A stretch of DNA of 64,000 nt from Massilibacteroides sp. (lineage in GTDB: Bacteria > Bacteroidota > Bacteroidia > Bacteroidales > Tannerellaceae): positions 49,738 through 113,737 of the forward strand of contig NZ_JAQWCQ010000003.1 of NCBI RefSeq assembly GCF_028705895.1, given 5' to 3'. Position numbers and translations under genes: made by a program. The notes beneath the pieces were generated by a model. It did no database searches. It saw only the letters and a program-made list of their open reading frames with translations, and had not been told where the DNA came from. How positions within the stretch are numbered: the stretch's first letter is position 1; every line of letters starts with the position of its first letter. Of this stretch, positions 1 through 9,254 are shown one piece after another.

Positions 1-1103
1 TTATGGGAAGAAAAGAAAACGAGATGGCCGAAAATGTATTAGGAAATGCATTCACACTTACGTTCATCTTATCTGCCCTCACTATTACGCCCAGCTTAAT
101 CTTCATGGAAGATATGCTTGTTCTCTTTGGAGGAAGCGAACAGACCATGCCTTATGCGAAAGACTACCTATATATATCCATTCCCGGGAATGTATTAGCG
201 GCACTTAGCTTTGGATTTAATGCGATAATGCGCGCTTCGGGATATCCCCGTAAAGCTATGATATTAATGGTATTAGGCGGTGCACTTAACGTATTATTCG
301 ATTGGTTGTTTATTATCGTTATGGACTGGGGGATACGAGGAGCGGCATGGGCAACCATTATTGCCACGGCTATTTCGTCCACTTTAGTGTTAAGTCATTT
401 TTATGGAAAAGACAGCATCATACGCTTTAAAAAGAAATATTACGCCCCCAACAAACGGATCATGTTGAGCATTTTCACAATAGGTATGTCTCCGTTTGCG
501 ATGCAACTTGCAGGCAGCTTAGTCAATGTAATCATGAACCAATCTCTGAAAGAGCACGGAGGAGACCTCGCCATCGGAGCAAATGGTATTATCAGCAGTA
601 TAGGCCTATTACTCGTCTTATTAATTATGGGAATAACGCAAGGAATGCAACCAATTGTAGGCTTTAATTATGGAGCAGGAAATCGTGAAAGAGTAAAAGA
701 AACATTCCGCTTTGTAATGATTGCGGCAACCATTATTACAACAATAGGATGCACATGCAGTATCCTGTTTCCCGAATTGATAGTACGAGCCTTTACAATA
801 GATGAAGAGCTGATCAATATCGCGTCCAACGGATTACGCATCACCCTGTCGGCCTTCTTTATCGTAGGTACCCAAATCGTGATCAGTCAATTTTTTCAAA
901 GTATTGGTGTTGCCTGGAAAGCAATGTTCCTCAGTCTGAGTCGTCAATGTCTCTATTTAATCCCGGCAATCCTATTTCTTCCCTCTTTATACAACCTGAA
1001 TGGCGTTTGGTTAGCTGCCCCTTTTTCCGATGTCTTAGCAGCCATCACCTCATGGATATTCTTGTGGCATCACCTTAAGACGGAGAAGAATAAGGTTATT
1101 TGA
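1..1103 (+). CDS. MATE family multidrug/cation antiporter (5' end missing)
   Basis: This is the C-terminal part of an inner-membrane MATE exporter, which uses an ion gradient to expel drugs or metabolites. The frame is already open at the window edge, and the first ATG at position 3 lies inside a conserved loop (GRKENEMAENVLGNAF), so the real start is upstream. About 366 of the usual 440-460 residues are visible. They form a series of hydrophobic helices with typical MATE stretches such as MQPIVGFNYGAG near residue 216 and QFFQSIG near residue 300. The gene ends in TGA at 1101-1103, just before a small hairpin. The substrate cannot be inferred. Confidence 0.88.
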   Translation, partial: MGRKENEMAENVLGNAFTLTFILSALTITPSLIFMEDMLVLFGGSEQTMPYAKDYLYISIPGNVLAALSFGFNAIMRASGYPRKAMILMVLGGALNVLFDWLFIIVMDWGIRGAAWATIIATAISSTLVLSHFYGKDSIIRFKKKYYAPNKRIMLSIFTIGMSPFAMQLAGSLVNVIMNQSLKEHGGDLAIGANGIISSIGLLLVLLIMGITQGMQPIVGFNYGAGNRERVKETFRFVMIAATIITTIGCTCSILFPELIVRAFTIDEELINIASNGLRITLSAFFIVGTQIVISQFFQSIGVAWKAMFLSLSRQCLYLIPAILFLPSLYNLNGVWLAAPFSDVLAAITSWIFLWHHLKTEKNKVI

Positions 1104-1115
1104 TTGATAAAAAAC

Positions 1116-1141
1116 AAAGGGATGCTTAAAGCACCCCCTTC
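1116..1141. terminator. Small hairpin between convergent genes
   Basis: An imperfect GC-rich stem (GGGATGC paired with GCACCCC, one mismatch) lies between the convergent MATE and FKBP genes, with A-rich sequence on the left. It could stop transcription from both sides. The stem is short, so this is a modest call. Confidence 0.4.
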
Positions 1142-1160
1142 AGAAATTATATCTAAGTTT

Positions 1161-1730
1161 TTATTCTTCTACAATCTCTACAACTTCTACTTCAAATTTC
1201 AAAGTTGAATAGGCCCATGGAACTTTTGAACTTCCGGAATAGGAATCTCTGTTGCCTGTTGAGCCGTACCCTAATTTCCAGGGGATCCAGATTTCCCAAC
1301 GTTCTCCCGGATGCATAAATTGTAATGCAGTAGCAAAGCCGTCAACAACTCCACTTACTGCAAAAGTAGCTGGATCACGTAAGGGATAGTCTGATGTATC
1401 GAATAGATATTCCATTTTCCGGCTGGTTATATCCATAGACATACCATAGTAATACACTTTCACCGTACTCGTATAGAATATCTGTTCTTCTGTCAGAGTT
1501 GCAGGTGATTTGGGTTCCAACTCTTTGTAATAGATTGAACCGGCATTCGATTTGGATTTCAACTCTTTATACTCCGGATTTTGAGCTATTTCATTAAAAA
1601 CACGCTCATTATCTGCTTGCCAGGCATCGTCAACAATATAAATATCGTCATCATCGTCGCTACTGCAAGAAGAGAACATAGCTCCCGTGCATGCTATTAC
1701 TGCAAGCAGATAGAATAATTTCTTCATCAT
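1161..1730 (-). CDS. FKBP-type peptidyl-prolyl isomerase lipoprotein
   Basis: A small envelope lipoprotein with a C-terminal FKBP fold, expected to catalyse cis-trans isomerisation of prolyl bonds in exported proteins. The N-terminus is a lipoprotein signal (KKLFYLLAVIACTGAMFSSC) followed by an acidic SSDDDDD spacer. The FKBP-like core lies around residues 85-185 and includes VVDGFATALQFMHPGERWEI and IPWKLGYGS. At 189 residues it is short, and some hydrophobic active-site positions of canonical FKBPs are not obvious, so chaperone-like or reduced activity is possible. Its start is 2 bases after the glyS stop on the same strand, so the two are probably co-transcribed. Two ATGs are in tandem and either may be used. 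Confidence 0.85.
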   Translation of the reverse strand: MMKKLFYLLAVIACTGAMFSSCSSDDDDDIYIVDDAWQADNERVFNEIAQNPEYKELKSKSNAGSIYYKELEPKSPATLTEEQIFYTSTVKVYYYGMSMDITSRKMEYLFDTSDYPLRDPATFAVSGVVDGFATALQFMHPGERWEIWIPWKLGYGSTGNRDSYSGSSKVPWAYSTLKFEVEVVEIVEE

Positions 1731-1732
1731 GT

Positions 1733-3277
1733 TTATTCGATTATTTTCTTTAATAATGACTTCATGCTTACTTTCTCAGTAATAATTGCATGAAGTTGGT
1801 CAATGCTGACACGTTCTTGTTCCATCGTATCACGGAAACGGATCGTCACGCAATTGTCTTTTAGGGTATCATGATCAACCGTTATACAATAAGGAGTGCC
1901 AATAGCATCCTGACGACGGTAACGCTTACCGATCGAGTCTTTTTCATCGTACTGACAACGGAAGTCGAAGCGCAACATATTGATAATTTCTTCGGCTTTT
2001 TCAGGCAGTCCGTCCTTCTTCACCAAAGGTAATACCGCCAATTTTATCGGAGCCAAAGCTGCCGGCAATTTCAATACAACACGAGTTTCTCCGTTTTCAA
2101 GAGTTTCTTCACAATAAGAACCGGCCATTACGCTAAGAAACATACGATCCACGCCGATAGATGTTTCAATCACATATGGGGTATAACTCTTATTTAGTTC
2201 GGGATCAAAATATTGCAATTTCTTGCCGGAATACTTCTCATGCTGACTCAAGTCGAAATCCGTACGGCTATGAATACCTTCCACTTCTTTGAATCCAAAA
2301 GGCATTTCAAATTCGATATCCGTTGCTGCATTCGCATAATGGGCTAATTTATCGTGATCGTGATAACGATATTTCTCATCACCTAAGCCAAGTGCTTTAT
2401 GCCACTTCAGGCGTGTAGCCTTCCAACTTTCAAACCATTCCAATTCTTCACCCGGACGAACGAAAAACTGCATCTCCATTTGTTCAAATTCACGCATACG
2501 AAAAACGAACTGACGGGCTACGATCTCATTACGGAAAGCCTTCCCGATTTGTGCAATACCAAACGGGATCTTCATACGACCTGTTTTCTGTACGTTCAAG
2601 TAGTTTACAAAGATACCTTGAGCCGTTTCCGGACGAAGATAGATTTTGGATGCACCTTCTGCCGTAGAGCCCATCTCAGTAGAGAACATCAGGTTGAACT
2701 GACGCACCTCTGTCCAGTTGCGGGTTCCGGATATCGGACATGCAATTTCGCAGTCTAAGATCAACTGGCGTAAATCTTCAAAATTAGAGTCGTTCAGATC
2801 TTTTGCAAAACGAGCATGTATTTCGTCTCTTTTTGCCTGATTCTCCAATACCCGGGTATTTGTTGCACGAAATTGCGCTTCATCAAAAGCATCGCCAAAT
2901 TTCTTTGCGGCCTTTGCCACTTCTTTATTTATCTTTTCGTCTATCTTTGCCAGATGGTCTTCAATCAACACATCAGCACGATAGCGTTTCTTAGAATCTT
3001 TATTATCAATCAATGGATCATTGAATGCATCCACATGCCCTGAAGCCTTCCATATCGTCGGATGCATAAAGATAGCAGAGTCTATCCCTACTACGTTTTC
3101 ATGAAGCAACGTCATACTGTCCCACCAGTATTTCTTAATATTGTTCTTCAACTCCACTCCGTTTTGCCCATAGTCATAGACAGCCCCAAGACCATCATAA
3201 ATCTCTGATGAGGGAAACACGAAACCATACTCTTTGCAGTGTGAGACTAACTTCTTAAAAACATCTTCTTGTGCCAT
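1733..3277 (-). CDS. glyS: Glycine--tRNA ligase (homodimeric type)
   Basis: Class II aminoacyl-tRNA synthetase that charges tRNA-Gly in the cytoplasm. Its 514 residues fit the single-chain alpha2 GlyRS rather than the alpha/beta tetramer. Visible signatures are GLGAVYDYGQNGVELK near residue 30, motif 2 around residues 249-270 (FRNEIVARQFVFRMREFEQ), motif 3 (ETSIGVDRMF) near residue 375, and a C-terminal anticodon-binding domain starting at APIKLAVLPLV. It heads a two-gene unit with the FKBP lipoprotein downstream. Confidence 0.97.
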   Translation of the reverse strand: MAQEDVFKKLVSHCKEYGFVFPSSEIYDGLGAVYDYGQNGVELKNNIKKYWWDSMTLLHENVVGIDSAIFMHPTIWKASGHVDAFNDPLIDNKDSKKRYRADVLIEDHLAKIDEKINKEVAKAAKKFGDAFDEAQFRATNTRVLENQAKRDEIHARFAKDLNDSNFEDLRQLILDCEIACPISGTRNWTEVRQFNLMFSTEMGSTAEGASKIYLRPETAQGIFVNYLNVQKTGRMKIPFGIAQIGKAFRNEIVARQFVFRMREFEQMEMQFFVRPGEELEWFESWKATRLKWHKALGLGDEKYRYHDHDKLAHYANAATDIEFEMPFGFKEVEGIHSRTDFDLSQHEKYSGKKLQYFDPELNKSYTPYVIETSIGVDRMFLSVMAGSYCEETLENGETRVVLKLPAALAPIKLAVLPLVKKDGLPEKAEEIINMLRFDFRCQYDEKDSIGKRYRRQDAIGTPYCITVDHDTLKDNCVTIRFRDTMEQERVSIDQLHAIITEKVSMKSLLKKIIE

Positions 3278-3346
3278 ATTCGCGCAGTAGTTTAAAATAT
3301 TCTTTCAATAAGGATACAAAGTAAATGATTTTTTTGGAAAACAGAC

Positions 3347-6277
3347 TTATTCCTTCAACAAGTCCTGCCATTCCTGATCTGTAAGACTTTGCAAAGGATC
3401 GTTTTCTGAAATAAAGGTTTCCGCCAAGACACACTTCCGCTCTTGTAAAGCCCGTATCTTTTCTTCAATTGTATCATTCGAAATGAAACGATAAACAAAC
3501 ACCTGCTTTCCTTGTCCAATGCGGTGCGCACGACTTTCCGCCTGCATCTCTGCTGCCGGATTCCACCAGGGATCAATGATAAAAACATAGTCGGCTTCCG
3601 TCAGATTTAAACCGACTCCACCGGCTTTAAGAGAAATAAAGAAAGCAGAAACAGCTGGATCGTTAGAAAAACGGGCTATTTCTTTTTCTCTGTCCGATGT
3701 TCCTCCGGTCAGCATAGCATATTCCCAACCCCGTTGTTTAAATTCGCCGCCCAATAAGTCGAGATGGGTAACAAATGAAGAAAATATCAGCACTTTATGC
3801 CCTTCGCTCAACAACGTTTCGTACGTATCTATTATTTGCTCCATCTTCCCGGAGCTTCCGTCATAATCAGAATAAAGCAATTTCGGATGATTCGCCAACT
3901 GACGTAACCGTAAAATTCCGTTCAGCGCTACAATCTTATTTCGCTTCCATTCATCAAGTAAAGAACTCCGAAGACTGTTCTTCTCTTTCTGATAGACCTC
4001 TTTCTGATCGGTTCCCATCTCGCAAAAGATTATTTCCTCCGTGAGAGGAGGCAATTCTGGTGCAACTTGTTGTTTGGTGCGCCTCAGGATAAAAGGCGAA
4101 ATCAGTCGGAGCAACTTATCACGCATACGTGTATCACCCATCTTTGTGATTGGAGTAATAAATTGATTTCTGAAGAAAGACTGCGAGCCTAAAAGTCCGG
4201 GATTGATAAAATTAAGCTGCGCCCAAAGATCTTTCAATGAATTTTCAATCGGAGTTCCGGTAAGCACAAATCGATGCTCGCTCCGGAGACGCATAACGGA
4301 ATGATATGTTTGAGATTCAGGATTTTTAATGTATTGACTTTCATCTAAAACAACACATTTAAATGGATATTTCTCCAACAGTTCAATATCCCTTCGTAAT
4401 ATACCATATGTAATCAATACACAATGATACCGATTAAATACCTGAGAAATATTCTTAGCCCGCCTTTCGGCCGTATATTCGTATAAACACAAAGTGCTGA
4501 ATTTACGAATTTCCCGTCTCCAATTTGGCCGTAACGAGGTAGGCATAACAATAAGCGATGCTTGTTGCACTTCTATTGGTTTCAAATAGTCTGTTCCATC
4601 ATCTGTCAGACTTATTTCATCTCCAAACAAAGACAACTGCCCTACCTGATCGATCTTTATCGGAAAGGTATCCATCTTCTCTTCATGAGGACCCGGATCG
4701 TAAAGATATTGCAGAAGCGTAATTGTCTGTAAGGTCTTACCCAATCCCATATCATCCGCTAAACAGCCCCCTAGCTTATTCTTAGTCAGATGTGCTAACC
4801 AAGAAAAACCATCTTGCTGATAGGAACGTAATACGGCTTTTATCTTTGGAGGGACAAGAACATTCTCCTTTTCAACATAATCTTTTTTGAAAGGGCTTGC
4901 ATGCTGGAAAACCTTCTCGTCAATCATCCCGGCATGTATTTTCTTAACAATCACCTTGTCGTCTTCCGCTTCTCCCCACACAAACAAATCATTGTATTTC
5001 TCAAACCATTCATCGGGAAGTAAAGCCACTTTGCCATCAGGAAGAAGGTAGCGACGATCACCGTTGAGGATATTCTTTTTAAAACGAATGAAGGGAAACG
5101 AATACTCTCCGATCTGCACCATTATACGGACTTCGAACCAATCCATAGTGTCTGTTACTTCCTGCCTGACTTCAATTGGACCAATATAATAGGATATATC
5201 TGATACGGACTCAAAAGAAAACAACGTTTCTAACATTTCTTTATGTTGGCTAATCCAGTCAACATAAGCAAAATCAGACTCAAACTGATAATTACGGAAC
5301 AAATTACCACTTTCATGCCGGAAGCCATTTTCAATTAAAAAATTAATACATTGTTGCTCCCAGTCTTTATCTCTTTGGAAATAAAAGATAGTCGGTTCTT
5401 CCGCTTTCTTTTCTAAATAAGGATACGTACGTTTCTTCTTCTCATACGGAGAAAACGAGTTCTTACCATAAAAAAACATTAATTCCAATCTCAATGTTTG
5501 CGCAAAATTCGAAAATAAACCCAAATGCGCTCTCTTTGCCGGATACTGCTCTACTAATCTAAAACCGGAAACCTCAACAGGAAACTGTTCCATCAACGGG
5601 AGCACTATCTTTTCCAGATACCGCATCGTTTCAGAAGCAGGAGCTTCCACATATTTTTTTGTTAGAAATGGCGAAATTCGACCTGCACGAATACGATCAA
5701 AAACGAGTAGTTCCCTACCTATTAATAACAAAGCAGGTTCGACAGCAAGAACCATTAGCGGGCGTTCGTTTTGAAGCTGTATAGTCCTTCCGTCCAAAGA
5801 ACAATGCAAACCATAACGAAAATAATGATCTGTTGCTTCGCAGGCAAAAGAAACTTCGACATTACTTGTTGCTAATGACACCAAATGATGATCATATAAC
5901 AGATCAGCCCCCATATCTTTCATATAAAGAGGAATACCTTCCGCTCTGATCAAAGCAATAATATCCTGATGCCTTTTCTCTATATAAGGACGAATATTTT
6001 CATTCAATACCTTTTCAGACATTTTATGAAAAAAATCAGCCAGAGTACGCTCCTTTGAAAATGCCTTCATCAGCGTTCTCTCCGTATAGCCTTGAGCTAA
6101 GGAGATAATCTTCCTCTCCCCCTTACTTATCGCTCTTTCCTGTTTTGACTTGACTGTTGCATTCTCATCCGTCATAATAACCTTATCTGAAACCCTATGC
6201 GCAAAATAAGGAATCAATAAGGGTCCCAAAACCGGATGATTACTAATTGTTACAACAAACAAGTTGTCCGTATCCAT
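3347..6277 (-). CDS. SNF2-family DNA-dependent ATPase/helicase
   Basis: Large (976 aa) Swi2/Snf2 ATPase, a double-stranded-DNA translocase likely to remodel protein-DNA complexes. The first ~480 residues are an N-terminal region I cannot assign. The ATPase core follows: Walker A DDMGLGKT near residue 505, the DExx motif as VVLDESQYIKNP near 650, motif III VLTGTPIENSLKDLW near 675, and the C-terminal lobe with QAESRAHRIGQGKQVFVYRF near 910. All core motifs look intact. It stands alone, divergent from pdxB, with its own -7 box. The biological target is unknown. Confidence 0.93.
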   Translation of the reverse strand: MDTDNLFVVTISNHPVLGPLLIPYFAHRVSDKVIMTDENATVKSKQERAISKGERKIISLAQGYTERTLMKAFSKERTLADFFHKMSEKVLNENIRPYIEKRHQDIIALIRAEGIPLYMKDMGADLLYDHHLVSLATSNVEVSFACEATDHYFRYGLHCSLDGRTIQLQNERPLMVLAVEPALLLIGRELLVFDRIRAGRISPFLTKKYVEAPASETMRYLEKIVLPLMEQFPVEVSGFRLVEQYPAKRAHLGLFSNFAQTLRLELMFFYGKNSFSPYEKKKRTYPYLEKKAEEPTIFYFQRDKDWEQQCINFLIENGFRHESGNLFRNYQFESDFAYVDWISQHKEMLETLFSFESVSDISYYIGPIEVRQEVTDTMDWFEVRIMVQIGEYSFPFIRFKKNILNGDRRYLLPDGKVALLPDEWFEKYNDLFVWGEAEDDKVIVKKIHAGMIDEKVFQHASPFKKDYVEKENVLVPPKIKAVLRSYQQDGFSWLAHLTKNKLGGCLADDMGLGKTLQTITLLQYLYDPGPHEEKMDTFPIKIDQVGQLSLFGDEISLTDDGTDYLKPIEVQQASLIVMPTSLRPNWRREIRKFSTLCLYEYTAERRAKNISQVFNRYHCVLITYGILRRDIELLEKYPFKCVVLDESQYIKNPESQTYHSVMRLRSEHRFVLTGTPIENSLKDLWAQLNFINPGLLGSQSFFRNQFITPITKMGDTRMRDKLLRLISPFILRRTKQQVAPELPPLTEEIIFCEMGTDQKEVYQKEKNSLRSSLLDEWKRNKIVALNGILRLRQLANHPKLLYSDYDGSSGKMEQIIDTYETLLSEGHKVLIFSSFVTHLDLLGGEFKQRGWEYAMLTGGTSDREKEIARFSNDPAVSAFFISLKAGGVGLNLTEADYVFIIDPWWNPAAEMQAESRAHRIGQGKQVFVYRFISNDTIEEKIRALQERKCVLAETFISENDPLQSLTDQEWQDLLKE

Positions 6278-6300
6278 AAAGTCATTTTTAATATAACCAA

Positions 6301-6308
6301 CAAAGATA
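6301..6308 (-). promoter_or_regulatory. Predicted -7 promoter element of the SNF2 gene
   Basis: Read on the minus strand, the sequence is TATCTTTG, a match to the Bacteroidota -7 consensus TAnnTTTG. It lies 23 bases upstream of the helicase start codon. No clear -33 TTTG was found. Confidence 0.55.
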
Positions 6309-6374
6309 GCCTATCCTGACAAGAAGTAAAGAAGGTTTCAAAAAAAAACTACTCGAACGAAAAACTAAAAACCG

Positions 6375-6382
6375 TAACTTTG
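6375..6382 (+). promoter_or_regulatory. Predicted -7 promoter element of pdxB
   Basis: TAACTTTG matches TAnnTTTG and lies 28 bases before the pdxB ATG, leaving a short A-rich leader typical of Bacteroidota. The ECF sigma gene 14 bases after pdxB may be served by the same promoter. Confidence 0.6.
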
Positions 6383-6410
6383 ACAGCAAGTAGAGACTAT
6401 AACAAAGAGA

Positions 6411-7520
6411 ATGAAAATAATAGCTGACAATACAATCCCTTTCCTAAAAGGAATTCCGGAAGAATTTGCAGAAGTAACGTATCTTACTTCAGAAGAGTTT
6501 TCTCCGGAGACAATCAAGAATGCAGATGCACTAATCGTACGCAGTATTGATAAATGTACCCGTGAATTATTAGAAGGTAGTTGCGTAAAACTAATTACTA
6601 CCGCTACAATTGGATTTGATCATATTGACACCGCCTATTGCAATGAAGCCGGGATTACATGGCGTAATGCGCCGGGATGCAATGCCGTTTCGGTATCACA
6701 ATATGTAATTGCGTCTCTATTTGCAGTTTCTCTACGTAAAAATGAATCTTTAAAAGATAAAACAATCGGTATTATCGGCGTTGGCCATGTCGGAAAGGAA
6801 ATAGAAAAACGTTGTTTGGCCTTAGGAATGCACGTCCTTCGGAACGACCCTCCTCGTGCTGCTCAAGAAGGAGAACAAGGATTTGTATCGTTAGACGAAA
6901 TAGCTCATAAAGCCGATATAATAACCGTACATACCCCTTTAGAGAGAAAAGGGAAATATGCCACCTTTCATTTAGCCAATGAAGAGTTCTTTTCCAAATT
7001 AAAAAGAAAGCCCTGGTTTGTGAATGCAGCGCGAGGAAGTATCCATGATACCTCAGCCCTATTACAAGCAAAAGAGAAAGGATTAATCAGCGAACTCATT
7101 TTAGATTGTTGGGAAAACGAGCCTTCGATTAACCCGGAGTTACTTCAGATTGCAGCCATTGCAACTCCTCATATAGCCGGATTCTCGGCAGATGGAAAAG
7201 CAAATGCAACGCGAGCCTGTCTCGAACATATTTCTTCCTTCTTTAACATTCCGAATGTACGAATAGCAGACGTGCTTCCGCCACCACCGGCAGAACCCAC
7301 CATTAATCTCGAAAGATTTCAAAAGAATCGAATAGAACAAGCTGTTTTTCACAGTTTCAATCCGGATAAGATCGACAAATCCCTTCGGAATGCCCCCCCC
7401 AAATTCGAATGGTTTCGTGCGAATTATTCTCACCCGAGAGAATTCTCTGCTTATACGATTATAAAAGCTACCCCCGAAGAACGTTTGTTGTTAGAAAGAT
7501 TAGGATATCTTTGCGAATAG
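6411..7520 (+). CDS. pdxB: 4-phosphoerythronate dehydrogenase
   Basis: NAD-dependent D-2-hydroxyacid dehydrogenase acting on 4-phospho-D-erythronate in the DXP-dependent pyridoxal phosphate pathway. At 369 residues it matches PdxB length. It has the Rossmann motif GIIGVGHVGKEIEKR near residue 121, the substrate/NAD loop NAARGSIHDTSAL near 205, DCWENEP near 230, and the catalytic His region ATPHIAGFS near 250. A C-terminal extension of ~90 residues (from about 285) corresponds to the PdxB dimerisation domain and separates it from generic phosphoglycerate dehydrogenases. The ECF sigma gene starts 14 bases downstream, so a housekeeping gene may transcriptionally lead the regulatory locus. Confidence 0.93.
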   Translation: MKIIADNTIPFLKGIPEEFAEVTYLTSEEFSPETIKNADALIVRSIDKCTRELLEGSCVKLITTATIGFDHIDTAYCNEAGITWRNAPGCNAVSVSQYVIASLFAVSLRKNESLKDKTIGIIGVGHVGKEIEKRCLALGMHVLRNDPPRAAQEGEQGFVSLDEIAHKADIITVHTPLERKGKYATFHLANEEFFSKLKRKPWFVNAARGSIHDTSALLQAKEKGLISELILDCWENEPSINPELLQIAAIATPHIAGFSADGKANATRACLEHISSFFNIPNVRIADVLPPPPAEPTINLERFQKNRIEQAVFHSFNPDKIDKSLRNAPPKFEWFRANYSHPREFSAYTIIKATPEERLLLERLGYLCE

Positions 7521-7534
7521 GATAATTATTAGAC

Positions 7535-8107
7535 ATGAAAGAGCAAAAGAACATATCTAAAATTGATCAGATTTATTCTGAATACAAAGAACGTTATATT
7601 CGTTTTGCCTTATCCTATGTAAGAGATAAAGATACGGCAGAAGATATGGTAATGGAAGCTATTCTGTATTATTGGGAAAATAGAGCTTCTTTGACAGACG
7701 TTAAAAATATCCCTCTCTACATCCTCACAGTTATAAAAAACAAATGCTTAAATTATCTTCAAAGGCTAAGAAGCTGGAATGATCTATCAGACAAAATCCT
7801 GACAGATCAGGAATGGGATTTGAAAATGCGCATTTCTTCTCTCTCGTCTTGCGATCCGGCAATGTTATTTTGTGATGAAGTACAGGTCTTACTAAGAAAA
7901 GCCATAGGTGAACTTCCTGAGAAAACAAGAGCAATTTTCTTATTAAGTCGTGAAGACGAAAAAAGTTACAAAGAGATAGCAGAGATTACAGGTCTTTCAG
8001 TAAAGAGTGTAGAATTTCATATCAGCAAAGCATTAACTCATTTACGCCAACGTTTAAAAGACTACTTACCTTTGTTATTACCAGTCTTTGACTTTTTCTA
8101 CAATTAA
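7535..8107 (+). CDS. ECF-type RNA polymerase sigma factor
   Basis: 190-residue extracytoplasmic-function sigma factor of the kind that pairs with FecR anti-sigma factors in Bacteroidota. Region 2 lies around residues 15-70 (DKDTAEDMVMEAILYYWEN). Region 4 is C-terminal (ELPEKTRAIFLLSREDEKSYKEIA, then the helix-turn-helix GLSVKSVEFHISKAL). It is followed by fecR-like, susC and susD genes on the same strand. This arrangement predicts that it activates the downstream locus when its partner releases it. It likely shares the pdxB transcript. Confidence 0.93.
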   Translation: MKEQKNISKIDQIYSEYKERYIRFALSYVRDKDTAEDMVMEAILYYWENRASLTDVKNIPLYILTVIKNKCLNYLQRLRSWNDLSDKILTDQEWDLKMRISSLSSCDPAMLFCDEVQVLLRKAIGELPEKTRAIFLLSREDEKSYKEIAEITGLSVKSVEFHISKALTHLRQRLKDYLPLLLPVFDFFYN

Positions 8108-8236
8108 CAAACTCTCCTCTCCGTCCTTTTTCTAAGACGCAAGTGTAATTTTCTTTGTAAAAGGAATAAAAAGCATTTTTCCATTAGGGTAAACTGTTAG
8201 TTATTTGCCTTTTTATATGTAGCATCAAAATAGAAT

Positions 8237-9166
8237 ATGGAAAGAGAGAAACTATATAAGGTTTTTAAAGGAACTTTTTCTACCAGCGAATTAAGAGAAG
8301 TCAGACGTTGGACGGAAGAGCATCCGGATAATACGGAAAGATATATAAAGGAAAGACAGCTCTTCGATGCTATACAATTTGCTAATATATCTCATGAAAA
8401 AGAGAAGAAAAGAACAATTAAACTTTCTCTACTTATAACAAAGGTTGCCATTATTACGCTAATTTTTGGATTAGGCTACATGAGTAATTTTGTCATGATA
8501 AAAAAAGAAACAAATGAGACAGCAATGAATACTATTACTGTCCCTGCTGGACAAAGCATTAGCCTCACATTATCAGATAGTACTAAAGTTTGGCTAAACT
8601 CACGAACAAAATTTTCTTATCCGTCTTCTTTTGCTGAAGGGAACCGTGAGGTCTTTCTTGAAGGTGAAGCTTTTTTTTCTGTAAAAAAGAAACGCAACAA
8701 TATGAACTTTACGGTCAGAACTAATCAATGCGACATAGAAGTATTAGGCACTGAATTTAATGTAGAAACTTACAAAGAAACAAATATTTTTTCTACGGCC
8801 TTAATGAAAGGTTCTTTGAAAATTATAGATAAAGAAAAAAAAGACCGTTCAATTATGCTTTCTCCCAACAATATTGCTTCTGTCGTGAACGGAAATATAA
8901 AAATAAGTCCGATAAGTGATTTTGATTTATATCGATGGAAAGAAGGTTTGATTTGTTTTAAAGAAACAGAATTCCAACAATTAATAAAACGATTAGAAAG
9001 GTGTTATGACGTTAGGATTGAAATACGAAATACAGCAGTGAAAACTCAAAAATTTAATGGAAAATTCAGAATATCGGATGGTTTGGATATCATTCTAAGA
9101 GTTTTACAAACAGACTCCAATTTTAAAATCATGCGACAAAGCAATGAATCATATATTATTAATTAA
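8237..9166 (+). CDS. FecR-family anti-sigma factor
   Basis: Inner-membrane anti-sigma factor that would hold the preceding sigma factor and receive a signal from the STN domain of the SusC receptor. The first ~60 residues are the cytoplasmic sigma-binding part. One transmembrane helix is at about residues 62-85 (LLITKVAIITLIFGLGY). The periplasmic FecR domain is at about 100-210 (VPAGQSISLTLSDSTKVWLN, EVFLEGEAFF, VLGTEFNV). A C-terminal DUF4974-like domain (CFKETEFQQLIKRLERCYDV) completes it. It is separated from the sigma gene by 129 bases without a convincing promoter. Confidence 0.94.
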   Translation: MEREKLYKVFKGTFSTSELREVRRWTEEHPDNTERYIKERQLFDAIQFANISHEKEKKRTIKLSLLITKVAIITLIFGLGYMSNFVMIKKETNETAMNTITVPAGQSISLTLSDSTKVWLNSRTKFSYPSSFAEGNREVFLEGEAFFSVKKKRNNMNFTVRTNQCDIEVLGTEFNVETYKETNIFSTALMKGSLKIIDKEKKDRSIMLSPNNIASVVNGNIKISPISDFDLYRWKEGLICFKETEFQQLIKRLERCYDVRIEIRNTAVKTQKFNGKFRISDGLDIILRVLQTDSNFKIMRQSNESYIIN

Positions 9167-9254
9167 AAGAAACCGCCTATGTAATATAATCTTGTTAACC
9201 TAAAAACTATTGATGCTGATGGCATCTATATACTATTTATTAATATTAAATCAA

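Noticed and set aside
9210..9254. Earlier ATG for the SusC gene
   Set aside because: It would add a second hydrophobic stretch before the signal sequence and falls next to a small hairpin (9212-9226).
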